DNA from: Rhododendron vialii
Taxonomy: Eukaryota; Streptophyta; Magnoliopsida; Ericales; Ericaceae
DNA: 64,000 nucleotides
Reading direction: 5' to 3'
Assembly: GCF_030253575.1 (NCBI RefSeq)
Contig: NC_080569.1
Span: 9,553,501-9,617,500 of the forward strand
Part shown: positions 22,702 through 34,390 of the stretch, one piece after another
How positions within the stretch are numbered: position 1 is the stretch's first letter
How the letters are laid out: each line of letters starts with the position of its first letter
Made by a program: the position numbers and the translations under genes
Notes under the pieces: generated by a model
Seen by the model: only the letters and a program-made list of their open reading frames with translations
Told to the model about the DNA's origin: nothing
Database searches by the model: none

Positions 22702-25700
22702 ATGTCTCAACTATCGAACCTCTATCTCTTCGCCTACAATTCTATTCAGGCCCTTGGATGGTACTACTATCTTCTCCAATCTCCCTCCTCATCTCTCTCT
22801 CTCTCTCTCTCATCCTTACTTCATCCATTTGCAGGGCAATTTCCATATCAAGAATCTTGAGCAACTTCGTGTCCACCAAATCGTTCAGTGGCGCTTACGC
22901 CTCCGCCGGAGAATTAATCTGTACGTAATTACTTTTATACCCAGCATTACATCGACGCCGACAGAATATTGAATGTATTAATTGTTTGAATTGGGCTGTA
23001 GGTTTGTTACAAACTGTTGCATTCGTGGAAGTTGTCCATGGAGCAATAGGTACGCATTTACTCAAAAGTTTAGTATTTCTTCATTTCTTGTCGTTCTATT
23101 TGAGAAAGATACCCATTTTGGTCTAAGTTTAGTTACCCTTTGAATTTTGAGGTATTGTCCCTAGTGGAGTGTTGCTTCCTCTAATGCAATGGGGAGGGCG
23201 GGTTCATTTTCTGTTGGCAATTGTTCGACGCATCAATGAGGTAAGTAGTTCAACCTTTTCATACCTCATATTAAGATTTAGGTCAAATTGTCATTTTTTT
23301 GGCTACATACCACGTTACATGAAATTGATCTCTTAAGGAGGGCATTAAGGGTATTTGTTAACATGCTTAAAGTAGTTGTATATTCTCATGAAAGTTCATG
23401 TTGTGAAGAATGTGAAGATTTTTAAGCTTTTTAAGTCAATGGCCTTAAAGCACACTTTGAGAAGACCCTTACAATTTGATCGGCATGCTGTCGTCCCAAC
23501 AGTGACCATGATTAGGTTCATCACTCATGGTGCAAGTAAGAATGAATGAAGGGGCAAAAATGTAGAACTTGTCTGTTTATTGGAGTTTCTTGTTCATTGA
23601 CAAGTTCAAACTGGAAGGAATATGCTTAGCGTGTATTTCTTACTAATAAATCAATGACACTACTTGTATTTCGTAGTGTAGGTACAGGAGCTACCATCAG
23701 TCTTCGTGACTTTACTCGCTTGGGGACTAATTGAGGTGGGCTAGATTTCGTACTGATTTCCTTCACAAGCCTATATCATGTGCATATTGAACATCAGTTA
23801 CCAATAAGATGGGAGTTTAATTTTACGTTTTGAATGATTCAATGAATGGGTTTAAAATGCTTATAGCGGAGAACATCTGAAGAACTTCTGTGTGAGTTTT
23901 GGGTGGCATGAACCAAAGTCTTGGCGACTCGTGATTTTTCAGATGCTATGCTGCAAAATTTCTTTCTAAACTGCAAATTCATAAAAAGATGAGTTGTTTG
24001 AAATGGGTTAGTTGAATTAAAGCTTCAGCTACTTGCTGCCTATGTGTACTAAAGAAGCAGGAAAAGTGACAAGGGGGTGAGTGGCAAGGGTATACTTTCT
24101 ACAATGTTGAATTCTTGATGTCCTTGGAGGGAATATATGAACAAATAGCGACTGGAAAATTTTGAAGTACACAGTTGCTTTAATTTTGATGAAGGACCTG
24201 TTTTTGGATTGCGATAACAAAGAAGATGGTATTTCTTTGAATAACGTAACGCTCCTAAGACTTTGGAAGACATAATGCCTTGAAGAGATCCTCTTATCTC
24301 ATTAGAGGGTGTAAGGTGCATTTTTCGCTGAGGATCCCTCTGTCCATATGCCCTCTGATTCTGTGCCAAGTTTGCACGTAATATCATGCTGAACTGACAG
24401 TATATGATTGAAGTTCCAATGGCTTTTCTCAATCAAGGCAGATTATATGGGTTAATTATTTTCATCCCTGTATAATCATCCAAAGGAGTGCAGTGTACAT
24501 GATAGTTGATATGGAGCATTATTGAATGATTTGTTTAATCATCTTGTTTTCACTTTAAATGTCTTAGGGCCTGTATATGTTTCGAAGTTCAGTTATGCCC
24601 CCTCACCTTAGTGTAATTTTTTGCTTCTTCTATCCAATATGTGTTTGCATCTTCATTTTGAGTTATTGCGTTTTTTTTTGCTTCAATACATTTAATACAT
24701 ATATGTTGCATGTCATACCTTTCTTTTTGTTTATGTTTGTGGTAAATTTGCTGTTCTTTGCTTTACGAAAATTACTTTCAATGAGATTTATCTGAACATG
24801 ACCCCGATGCAGGTCATCAGGTATCCACATTATGCCTTGAATTGCGTGGGTAGTTCCCTATCCTTAGTCACCTACCTTAGGTCTGTTACTGTTTACGCAT
24901 CAACCACACAACACATACATCGGTCAACACACGCATGCATGTCCACTAACAAAGCATGCCCTTCACATTTTCAATCAGGCAGGATCTGATATTTCTTTTG
25001 TCGCATTTACCTTGTGTCACTAGGTACACTGCTTTTATTTTGTTGTATCCAATGGGCCTTGCTGGTGAAAGTGAGTCCATAGATTCCCATTTATCTGGCT
25101 TTTCAAATTGTTTAATAAAAATTATGACCTCTCCTCTCCTCTATTTTGGAAGTCAGTCTTTTATGCAATTTGTACAGGTTCTGTTCTTGAAGTACTAATT
25201 GCTTATTTTGATGCAGTGTGGCTCATGTACCAAGCACTTCCCTTGATAAAGACAAAAAACCTGTATGCATATTTCTTTGCTGGACTCCCAATCACCTACT
25301 ATGATTTTGTCAAGGTATGTATCCTTTGCTTTTATCCGACCTCAATGATTGGGACTTAGTCAGTTCGGTTTGAGTTATGTATCATATGCTTTTGTTCTTA
25401 TGTGGAGATTTTAGTAATTGTGAAGCAAGGTCTAATTCTCCAAAACTGTGTTCCTGTCGTGGGAGAGAGCAGGGAGCTGTATTTTCATATGGGTATCTGA
25501 AATTTGTTCCACTTCTTATGTTTATCGAGGTTTCCTTAGGTTTAAAAGTGCATCGTGTTTTTTTTACCTTGGTTTCGACTTTTGGCATATTTCAACTTGG
25601 GTTTTAGTCTCTGGAGTACTGCCTATATGTGTTTCTTATGTTTGTTTTCTGTGTTGATCACATATACATTCAAGCGTCTTGAAATTGTTAAATCAGGTTT

Positions 25701-25801
25701 TGCTTGCATGCTACCCGTTTATGTGGCTGAAGCTTTACCTGCACTTATTTAAGCAACGGAAGGCCAAACTGGGTAAACAGCACAAGAAAAAGAGAAACTG
25801 A
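22702..25801 (+). CDS. PTPLA: PTPLA/PASTICCINO2-like 3-hydroxyacyl-CoA dehydratase
   Basis: ER-membrane enzyme of the HACD/Phs1 family, which removes water from (3R)-hydroxyacyl-CoA in very-long-chain fatty acid elongation. Nine exons: 22702-22760, 22835-22920, 23002-23049, 23152-23240, 23682-23735, 24813-24880, 25024-25070, 25217-25314, 25697-25801. They join in phase to 217 aa, close to PAS2 length. The start LYLFAYNSIQALGWAISISRIL, residues QTVAFVEVVHGAIGIVPSG, LIEVIRYPHYAL and the C-terminal Lys-rich tail (KQHKKKRN, a likely ER-retrieval signal) all fit. Tyr143 and Glu150 in LLYPMGLAGE have the spacing of the Phs1 catalytic Tyr/Glu pair. Sequence is nearer to the Arabidopsis PTPLA paralogue (start MSKLYLFAYNS) than to PAS2; the Arabidopsis paralogue is reported to act in the same elongase context. 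Intron 5 (1077 nt) is the longest. The exon 5 donor, GTGGGC, is weak. Confidence 0.93.
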
Positions 25802-26504
25802 AGGATTAAATTCTGCCGGTCTCTAATCAAATCTGCGGTTAGTCTGAGCATAGCCATTGTCCTGCTTGCATTAAGATCTTGCTTATTTTTTCAAATCTAC
25901 GCCTTGAACATATATCTACCACTCCGTCGTTGTTCTTGGGTGGGTACTAGCAGTTCATAATCCCTGGCTGGTTGTAAGATTTTTGAGTTAGCGAATACTA
26001 GGAAGGGAAGTATTGGATGATGAAGACTGCAGATGATAGTTGATTCAGCTAGTGACTCTGCCTCACTGCAGCTACATGTAGGCAATGGTTTTGTTTATGT
26101 TAGACAGTGATTTTGTTTATGTTATGTACCTAATGCGCTGATGGTCCCATTTCAGACTTCGAATTAATTTTTTTTAGATGTCCCTTGTTCAATCATCCAG
26201 TCTTCGCTGTATTGGCTTACACAAATTTGACTAGGTTCCTTGCTTACACTGTTAACTACTAGTACTATGTTACATAGACTTGGGTACTAGTATGCCTATT
26301 TTTTTTTTTTTCTAGAAGTATGGTGGAAAAATTTACTTCTGTTAACTGACCCCATCAAAACATTGTAATGACACCACTATGGTGTGCATTATACTAGATT
26401 ACTTTCCCATATTTTTTAATCACAGATTACTTTCCAATTTAACTCATTAAAGAATACACGGCTCTAATTTTTTTAATTCTATTGGTTGGGTTCGAGAAAT
26501 GTAG

Positions 26505-26546
<42 letters not shown>

Positions 26547-26760
26547 GGCTATCGCTATTTGCCTCTCTTATCTCTCTCGCTTCATTAGTCGAGATGCGCG
26601 AACGCTGATCCAAACCCTTTTGAGTTATCAAAAGATGCGCCTATATATATACTATATATGTATATATGTATAAGCTTTTGATTGATCCTATGTTCTTAAC
26701 TTCCTGGAGTGGTCAATGAGTATGGCTGTATGTCAATTTCACATCTTTCTAAACTTAACT
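25802..26760. other. PTPLA 3' flank and spacer
   Basis: Holds the likely 3' UTR of the dehydratase and a (CT)n microsatellite at 26507-26543. From about 26760 the sequence becomes alignable with the 3' flank of the second TIP gene, marking the start of the duplicated unit. Confidence 0.5.
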
Positions 26761-27152
26761 TTCAGTATCCTAAAAAATTGTGACCAAAACGTCTGGAGCA
26801 CCACTTCGCAATATGTTAAACAATGTTCTTATGTACTCCTACTGTAAGGTCGAATCCATATCACAAACTCTTGTCAAATCCATTGGACACAGTTAGGAAG
26901 AATAACAAAGTCTAACTAGTTAGCACCCAACTGGACACAGATGAATGCTTAGGCCAACAATTGATTCCCAGAGAAACAAGACAGTTCACACTTCACATGA
27001 TGTTGAGTTCACAACAAACAACAGCCAAAGCAGGCCTGCTCCAACTCCTGGAAAATGAAACCAAATGACACTAAACGCGCATACACTTTCACCACTTTCG
27101 AGAGAAGAGGGACCCACAGAGGGGAAAGAGAGAGATAGACAAACAAGAATTC

Positions 27153-28442
27153 TCAGTAATCAGTGGCGGGGAGCACCTCATGAACGCTTGGGAGTATGAA
27201 GAAGACTTCATACACCAAGCTGGCGATGGCAGAGCCCAGGAACGGGCCGAGCCAGTAGACCCAATGGTTGTCCCATGTCCAGCTGACCACGGCTGGGCCA
27301 AAAGACACCGCTGGGTTCATGGATGCACCATCGAAGGCACCTCCAGCTAAGATATTGGCGCCTACTATGAAACCAATTGCGATGGGTGCAACAATGCCCA
27401 CGTTACCCTTTTTGGGGTCCAAGGCTGTGGCGTACACGGTGTAAACCAGACCAAAGGTCATCACCATCTGGAAAACCAGTGCGTTCCACACTGTAACACC
27501 AGATGATAGGGAAAATGCTGATATTTCCTGCAGTAGGTCAGAACATAAAATTATTTGCATAATTGTATAAACTTGTGTATGATTTCCTAATTCTTTCATG
27601 GGTTATTTTTGTTACAAGTCATTGGAGTTACTTGACCCCACTTGTTAAAATTTGTTAGAATGTGGCTCCGCCATTGAGTTTGAGGTTTACTTATTTGAAA
27701 TATCGACCGAGTTTAAAAAAGTTTTGAATATGCCAAATATGAGTCGAGCCCAAATAATTTTGTAGGTTTTAGATCCGTCATTTGACTTTGTCAGAGTATT
27801 CTTACCTGTACACCAGTTGCATACTTGACAAGCAAGCAAGCAGCGATTGATCCGAGGCATTGGGCAATCCAATACAAAATGCTTCTCAACAAGGTTACGT
27901 GACCACCAATGAAGGCACCAAATGTCACAGCAGGGTTCACATGACCTCCAGAAATGTTAGCACCAACTGAAACTGCCACGAACAGAGCAAAGGCATGAGC
28001 TAGGGCCGCCGCAACCAATCCGGCTGGTGTGGTTGACCCATCGTCTGTTAGCTTGCCTACAAAAGAATACCAATGACAATTATCAAATTGTTCGCACCTT
28101 AGGAACCAAATTACTCAAACAAAAGGTGGGAAAAACAATCTCTCTTTGTAATGTGTGTTATATATTTATTTATTTATTTGTCAGAAGTAACAGTGAGCTG
28201 GTTACAAGATATGTGTGGGCTCCAATTGTAATTACACATACAATGAAGATAACAGTAAAAATATCGTACATATGTGAACACTAAGAAAAGTTAAAAGAGT
28301 GAGTCTTACTAAAAGTCATGCCAGTGCCTTGGCCAGCAAAGATGAAAATGAGCATCAAGAAGAACTCAACCAAAGCGGCCTTGAGAGAATTTGGGTGGCT
28401 TGCTTCGGATACGGTTCCGAGGGCGATTTTCAAAATCTGCAT
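27153..28442 (-). CDS. TIP1: Tonoplast aquaporin TIP1, copy 1
   Basis: Vacuolar-membrane water channel (MIP family), 252 aa, from exons 28310-28442, 27806-28056 and 27153-27527. Both NPA boxes are intact: [12 protein letters not shown] in loop B and [11 protein letters not shown] in loop E. The His of LAHAFALF and the Val after the second NPA match the TIP1 selectivity filter. Six membrane spans are expected. The C-terminus LPATDY resembles the TIP1 ending. Exon 1 is unusual: it begins [17 protein letters not shown], has FAGQGTG where TIP1 proteins usually have FAG[ES]G[SA], and differs from copy 2 at 16 of the first 45 residues, while exon 2 differs at only 7 of 83. No stop or frameshift, and all splice sites are GT-AG. 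It shares origin with the copy at 32978-34246. Relaxed constraint on the first helix or partial gene conversion of exons 2-3 could explain the contrast. Confidence 0.95.
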
Positions 28443-28566
28443 TTTGAACGAAAATTGAAATTTCTTTAATATGGAATTCAGAACTTAGGAAAATATAAAG
28501 AGCTTGAAAACCCTACTTCTTGCTATTTCTCTTCTTACTTATTTTTTGCTGCTTCTCAATTCAAGC

Positions 28567-28574
28567 TCATATAG
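28567..28574 (-). promoter_or_regulatory. Weakened TATA box of TIP1 copy 1
   Basis: On the minus strand this reads CTATATGA, aligned with CTATATAAA of copy 2. It is about 125 bp upstream of the copy 1 start. The A-to-G change in the box and the MITE starting ~12 bp further upstream suggest altered promoter strength; that consequence is inferred. Confidence 0.5.
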
Positions 28575-28585
28575 TGTGGTGTTAT

Positions 28586-29025
28586 GACAGCCCGCAATTG
28601 TAATAATCAAAACCAATAATCAAAATGTGTCACGTCAGCATTTGATTATCTATTTAGTCCGTAATCAAATTTAACAAACTCTACTTCCACATTGGTTATT
28701 TTCGCATCTTTATCCAAAAAACCTCCTCCCACAATACACAATACATATTTGTCCAATATCAAATAAATTCAATTACGCACCTGACCACACTAAATTATTT
28801 GTCTCTATGAGACGATTCCAATATGAGGTGTTTTTTGAGTTATTGAGTTTGGTTATTAAGTTTTGGTTATTGATAAAAGTTGTTAAATTTGGTTATTGAA
28901 TGAGTGGAATTTGGTTATTTGTTAAAAAGCTTGTAATTTTGCTTATTACAATGCAGGGTACTTTTTAAGCATTATTGTTAAATTTGATTATCCACACCCA
29001 TTTGTTTATTACAATGAGAATGCTC
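28586..29025 (-). mobile_element. PIF/Tourist-like MITE in the TIP1 copy 1 promoter
   Basis: About 440 bp with one end gagcattctcattgtaataa (read from 29025 leftward) and the other gacagcccgcaattgtaat. It is the inverted counterpart of the 436-bp MITE at 60897-61332: ends and interior (ggataatca, taacaaa, gaccac-ctaaa, cgcacctgacc) match in order. The corresponding place in TIP1 copy 2 (around 34407) is uninterrupted, giving an empty site. The target duplication is not clean, so the insertion is not recent or its edges mutated. Confidence 0.85.
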
Positions 29026-29272
29026 CGAGGCAACTGATAGGCAATGGAACCGGAATAGCCGGTTATTATCCGGTGAGAGCCCTTTTCAGGGACAAATGTA
29101 GGATTTTTTTTTGATCAAATATATATAGGAAATTTTGGCACGAGTTTATAAGTAGTGGAGGCCCCGTTTTGTCGGGACTCCGATTTCATCTCATGGAGCC
29201 ACGTGTACTTTAAAATCATGTGGACCGTCAAATTGGATGACAGTCTGGCACCGTCCAAAATGCTGTGGAAGA

Positions 29273-29474
29273 GTGGGACCAATCAATCGACGATAAAAAA
29301 AAACAAAAACAAAAATGCTACGCACACAACAATCCAAATACAACATCCTACATAACCTCTTACATACACGTGGACTCCACACACATTACTATGTGTGGAC
29401 CCCACCGGTATGTAAGAGGTTGTATTTGATGTTGTGTGTGTAACATTGTTGTAAAAAAAATGTGGGACCAATCA
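29273..29474. mobile_element. Palindromic insertion with 13-bp TSD
   Basis: GTGGGACCAATCA occurs at 29273-29285 and 29462-29474. The 176 bp between are absent from the equivalent place in unit 2 (about 34623). The insert carries an inverted repeat: 'cacacaacaatccaaataca...cctcttacatac' in the left half and its reverse complement at about 29408-29446, plus an A-rich right end. Confidence 0.75.
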
Positions 29475-29499
29475 TGATTGTTGCATTTTTTTTTTTGAA

Positions 29500-31035
29500 T
29501 GATTAATCTGGAAAGGAGGGCTCGCGTACAGAAGCGCACAATTTCACCGTCCAAAAATATTTTGGACGGTTAGAATTTTAAAAAAGAATTAATCCCACAA
29601 AAGATTTTAAAATTCAGACCACTGATTTCCAAGACGGAGCCACGGAGGGTGAGATGGGACACAGCTGCAGACTGCTCTGCTTTCGATTAACCTAGGGCTG
29701 TATGAAAAATTCGGTGTGAACTGTAAAACCGTGCCGTGCCAAACCGTACATTGTGGTCCTGATTCGTGAGTTAATGGTCCAGACACGAATTTAAAAATTA
29801 AATAACCGTGAGATATGATTTGATTAATTGAACTGGACCGTCAAATACTTTTTTTTTTTATCTTTATAATAAAATAAAACGGGACGCTTTTTGAATACCA
29901 TATAAATCTGACCCTCTATTTCAAATCGTATGACTAAGATACGACTAAAACTTTTTATAAATCACAGTCCTCCATTTCATTATACAGTCAATTCGATGGC
30001 TACGATGATTTTTTAAATAAAAACCTGAATATTTGAAATCTTCTTCTTCTTTATTGAATCGCTTTTTTTAAATTGGCCATATTTTTTTAATATATAATAT
30101 TTTTTTATAAGTCTTGTATAATAGAATCAATTAAGATCTATCAAACAAGATATATATTGCGTATTTTTCACGATATATGAAATTTTAGATGACACTACTG
30201 TAAAAATTTAAAGGTTAAGATGCGACTATTTTTTTTATGAAAAATCATGACCGTCTATTTTCTCTTTCAATAAATTTAATGGCTAGGATGGCCCTCCCTC
30301 CAATCTCTCTTTATATCTCCATGGTCTTAATTTTGATTATTTCAGATTGGCTTTCCAACGAATTATACAAAAAACAATTTAGTTTGGATTGAAAAAAAAT
30401 TTATTGGTGGAGTAACTCAAAACAAAACCCCCCAAAAGATAAGGTTAGTTTTTTTCCAACAATTTGTATTGAAACCTTTTCTAAAAAACAATTATTACTA
30501 TTTTTTTTACTGTCAAGTGCCTTTAGGCTACGGGCAATTTCTAGTACATATACACACACACACACATATGCATAACAGATAGAATTAATTGAGATTTATC
30601 AAATAAGATCGATGCATATTACGTATTTTTCATGATATGTGAAATTTTAGATGACACTACTGTCAAAATTTAAGGGTTAAGATGCGACTAATTTTTTAAT
30701 GAAAAATCATGACCGTCTATTTTCTCTTTCAATAAATCTAATGGCTAGGATGGCCCTCCCTCCATCTCTCTTTATATTTCCATGGTCTTAATTTTGATTA
30801 TTTCAGATTAGCATTCCAACGAATTATACATAAAACAATTTAGTTTGGATTGAAAAAAATTTATTGGTAACTCAAAACAAAACCCCCCAAAAGATTTTTG
30901 TCTAAGAAAGTTAGTCTTTTCCAACGATGTGCCTGGACACATACCGTGACTTGCAGATTGGTTCAAAACCGAATTGTAAGACTTTTGTTCTGGACACATA
31001 TTATAGTTTCTTAGAAGACCGTGCGCAGCCATAGA
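29500..31035. mobile_element. ~1.5-kb unclassified insertion in unit 1
   Basis: Unit 2 jumps directly from the equivalent of 29.50 kb to the equivalent of 31.04 kb, so this block is extra in unit 1. Flanks GATTAATC (left) and AGATTAACC (right) may be a diverged target duplication. It contains the direct repeats at 30121-30924 and a short palindrome (accgtccaaaaatattttggacggt, 29549-29573). No coding frame; family unknown. Confidence 0.5.
30121..30924. repeat. Direct repeat pair, ~458-bp period
   Basis: Unit A (30121-30460) and unit B (30580-30924) are about 90% alike by eye over ~340 bp (…aggatggccctccctcc…, …aaaaccccccaaaagat…). The ~120-bp gap has its own AC-rich tract. This could be two elements of one family or a local duplication. 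Confidence 0.75.
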
Positions 31036-31044
31036 TTAACCAGA

Positions 31045-31184
31045 CCATGGGGTATTGTTTATAGGGTGTGAGGGAGACCATGGTTAGTTGCGCCGGAACC
31101 ACTCATACATATATATATATATATACCATGGGGTATTGTTTATAGGGTGTGAGGGAGACCATGGTTAGTTGCGCCGGAACCACT

Positions 31185-31249
<65 letters not shown>
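31045..31249. repeat. 81-bp tandem repeat plus (TA)n microsatellite
   Basis: An 81-bp unit starting ccatggggtattgtttatag occurs at 31045 and 31126, each ending in an (AT) tract; the second runs into about 30 TA dinucleotides (31187-31249). Unit 2 has a single copy of the same sequence near 34679, with (CT)n instead of (TA)n, so the tandem copy is specific to unit 1. Confidence 0.8.
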
Positions 31250-31251
<2 letters not shown>

Positions 31252-31620
31252 TTCGTCTCCCGTAAGGACCACATTATTTTAATAAAATGCGGATCTCCTT
31301 TTTCCGATTGAATTTCGATGATCCGAGCCGCTCAATGTGTTCAGAACGTGATTTTAAGGGTATCTGCTCGAAATCAGCAAAAAAAAATGACCGGGAAGGA
31401 CTTCATCCGAGCAGTTTTTGTTTGTTTTTTATCGAATAGTTCAAAAAAAAACTGCTCGGATGAAGCCCTTCCCAGTCTTTTTTTTTTACCGATTTTTCGC
31501 GGGTACCCTTAAAATCACGTTCTGAACACATTGAGCGGCTCGGATCATCGAAATTCGATCGGAAAATGGGAGAAATGAGGGGATTTGCATTTTAACTAAA
31601 ATAAGAACTCCCTCACTGAC
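31250..31620. mobile_element. Foldback MITE with ~150-bp arms
   Basis: The left arm (about 31290-31428) and right arm (about 31440-31580) are near-perfect inverted copies. Both contain tttcgatgatccgagccgct, tgtgttcagaacgtgatttt and cttcatccgagcagtttt. The loop is only about 20 nt. A transcript would fold into a very long hairpin. It sits inside the microsatellite stretch and is absent from unit 2. Confidence 0.85.
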
Positions 31621-32239
31621 TGTGTGTATATATATATCACTCCACGTAAGGAAGAGATTAAAGATCTTTTGTTTAGTCATAGCTGCACAAGGTGATGTTA
31701 TGATGTTTCCTAACGCAAAGAAGGAAGATAACAGAAGTATATAGAAGATAAAAAAAAAAAATGAATTGTGTAAGCAGGTCATTTGTGAAGCTACGGCGGA
31801 TTAATCTCCTCTCCTTGCATCTATCCTCCATACCTCCCAAGCGATTTTTTGGCCCCACATTGATGGGTATACAGACTACAGATGAACTTAACCCATTTAT
31901 CGCCTCCTTTTGGCCCAACTTTTGTATTGTTTTAAATCAAGCATTCAGCTCGACGACATGAATATAAATAAAATTTATGATTATGGCTAAAAATTTATGA
32001 AAGACAAAAATAATCTTTTCGAACGTTTAAGAGAAAAACAAATAAAAATATATGTATCATTTGAATTATTTTTTACTTTTCTAAACTCAAGTTTCATTCA
32101 TGCTTTTTTATTCTTAATTCCTCCCGTCGACATGAATCCGAAAAGTTATATGATTTGAGTAAAATTTAGAAGAAAAGTTTAGCTAGCTATGACAAAATTG
32201 GGTCACTAACTAAAAAAGTAGTTAAAATAGTCAAAACTT

Positions 32240-32384
32240 CATCACCTAGTGTGATTGGTTCCTTACTCTCTCTCTTAAGGGACAGGTTTCGAGTTCGAGT
32301 CCATATGGAAGAGGTGCTCGACTCCCGTTATAACTACTAACAACTAATCCCTGATATCCTACCGTATGGCAAAAAAAAAAAAAA
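32240..32384 (+). mobile_element. tRNA-derived SINE at the duplication junction
   Basis: It has an A-box-like stretch (agtgtgattggttcc), a B box (GAGTTCGAGTCC, about 32290-32301) and a 3' end ...ccgtatggc followed by A15. The tail touches the first base alignable to the unit 2 3' flank (32384 on). It shares the 'ggc-poly(A)' ending with the SINE at 3127. No target duplication was seen. Confidence 0.7.
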
Positions 32385-32977
32385 ATTTCAGTACGAATCC
32401 TAAAAAAATATGACCAAAAGTTGGATACGCCCGGAGCACCACTTTGCAATATGTTAAACAATGTTCTTGTGTACTCGAAGTCCATCGGGTAAAGGAAATT
32501 TGGAAGGCTTGAAATTAAATTAAATTTGTTTCCTATCTAATGTGTGCTTTTTAATTTCTTCATGAGAAATGAAGGAGTACCCAAGTACCTAAATCGAGCA
32601 CCTTGTTCCGCTAAGGGTTCTCAAAGAATAAATACTTATTTTTTAAGAATCATTAGCGGAACACATTAGCCCTGTCAAATCCATCGTGCACAATTAGGAA
32701 AAATAACAGGAGTCTAGCTAGTTGGCACGCGAAGAACTTTCCAACTGGACACAGATGAACAATTTCGATCAACAATTGATTCCCGAAGGGACAAGACAAA
32801 GTTCACATGATGCTGAATTCACAACAAACAACAGCCAAAAGCAGGCCTGCACACCAACTCCTGGAAAATGAAACCAAACAACGCTAAACACACATACACC
32901 TTCACCACTTTCGAGAGAAGAGAGGACCCCTTAGAGGAGGACAGCTAGAGACAGAGACAGACAAACAATAGTAATTC

Positions 32978-34246
32978 TCAGTAGTCGTCTGTGGTGGGGA
33001 GCGCCGCATGAGTGCTTGGGGATATGAAGATGACTTCATAGACCACGGCGGCGATGGCAGAACCCACGAACGGGCCGAGCCAGTAGACCCAGTGGCTGTC
33101 CCACGTCCAGCTAACCACAGCTGGGCCGAAAGACACCGCTGGGTTCATGGATGCACCGTCGAAGGCACCTCCAGCTAAGATATTGGCGCCCACAATGAAA
33201 CCAATTGCGATGGGTGCAACAATGCCTATGTTACCCTTTTTGGGGTCCACGGCCGTGGCGTACACGGTGTAAACCAGACCAAAGGTCATCACTATCTCGA
33301 AAACCAGTGCGTTCCACACTGAAACACCAGATGATAGGGAAAATGCTGATGTTTCCTGCAATAGGCCAGAAGATGAAATTATTAATTAGTGTGGTAGTAT
33401 AAATTAATTAATTTGTGCATGATTTTCTAACTCTGTCATGTGTTATTTTTCTAACAAGTCATTGGAATTACTAGACCCCACTTTTAACAATTTGTTACAA
33501 TGCGGCTCCGCCCTTGAGTTTGAGGTTGCATTATTTAAAATATCAACCGATATCTCAAAATATTATTAAGATGCCGAATATTAGCCGAAACCGCCAGTTG
33601 ACTTTGTTAGAGTGCTCTTACCTGTCCACCAGTTGCGAACTTGAGAAGCAAGCAAGCAACAACTGATCCGAGGCATTGGGCGATCCAATACAAAATGCTT
33701 CTCAACAAGGTTATGTGACCACCCAAGAAGGCACCAAATGTGACAGCAGGGTTCACATGACCTCCAGAAATGTTGGCACCAACCGAAACTGCCACGAACA
33801 GAGCAAAGGCATGAGCTAGGGCCGCCGCAACCAGTCCGGCTGGTGTGGTTGACCCATCGTCTGTTAGCTTGTCTGCAAAAGAATACCAATGATAATTACC
33901 AAATTGTTCACACCTTACGGCAAAAATTACTGGAACAAATGGTGGGAAAAACCAAGCTCAATCTGTATGGTGAGTTTTATTTATTTATTATGGTCAGTGA
34001 ACTAGTTACAAGATAACTGTAATTATATACACAATTGTCAATGTCTTAATTAAAGTTGTCGTATACATGTATTTATGTAGTGTACGCTAAGGAAAAATGT
34101 CAATGAGTCTTACTAAAAGCCATGCCAGCGCCTTCACCAGCAAAGACGAAAATGAGCATGGAGATGAACTCAGCCAAAGCGGCCTTTAGAGCATCTGGGC
34201 GACTTGCTTCGGATGCAGTTCCGACGGCAATTCTCGAGATCGGCAT
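32978..34246 (-). CDS. TIP1: Tonoplast aquaporin TIP1, copy 2
   Basis: Vacuolar-membrane water channel, 253 aa, from exons 34114-34246, 33622-33872 and 32978-33355; exon 1 and exon 2 lengths (133 and 251 nt) equal those of copy 1. NPA boxes at residues 85-87 and 199-201; His65 in the second helix and Val202 after the second NPA fit the TIP1 selectivity filter, permitting water and usually small solutes such as urea or H2O2. The N-terminus [27 protein letters not shown] and the ending LPTTDDY are standard TIP1. This is the more canonical of the two copies, with a good TATA box and a compact promoter. Introns are 241 and 266 nt. Assignment to TIP1;1, 1;2 or 1;3 is not resolved. Confidence 0.96.
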
Positions 34247-34390
34247 TTTTTCAGAACTTAAAAAATTCCTTTAATATGGAATTCAAAACTTGGAAAAAAT
34301 GAAGAGCTTTTTTTTTTTTTTGAAAACCCTACTTCTTGCTCACTCTCTTCTTACTTGCTTTTGCATCTTCTCTGTTCAAGCTTTGGTGAC

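Larger units (their letters stand above)
26760..32383. repeat. Tandem duplication unit 1 (TIP1 copy 1)
   Basis: From 'ctttcagtatcctaaaaaattg' at about 26760 the sequence aligns with 32384 onward: shared 3' flank (gcaatatgttaaacaatgtt; aacaacagccaaa-gcaggcctg), all three TIP exons, introns, promoter, and upstream blocks down to about 32.24 kb (aaaatttaRYagctagctatgacaaaattgggtcacta...). Unit 1 is much longer than unit 2 because it contains several later insertions, listed separately. Confidence 0.85.

Noticed and set aside
24049-24432. 127-codon minus frame in PTPLA intron 5
   Set aside because: No domain and fully inside an intron of a well-supported gene; treated as chance.
29500-31035. LTR retrotransposon based on the 458-bp direct repeats
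   Set aside because: Repeats are only ~120 bp apart with no primer-binding site, polypurine tract or coding sequence between.
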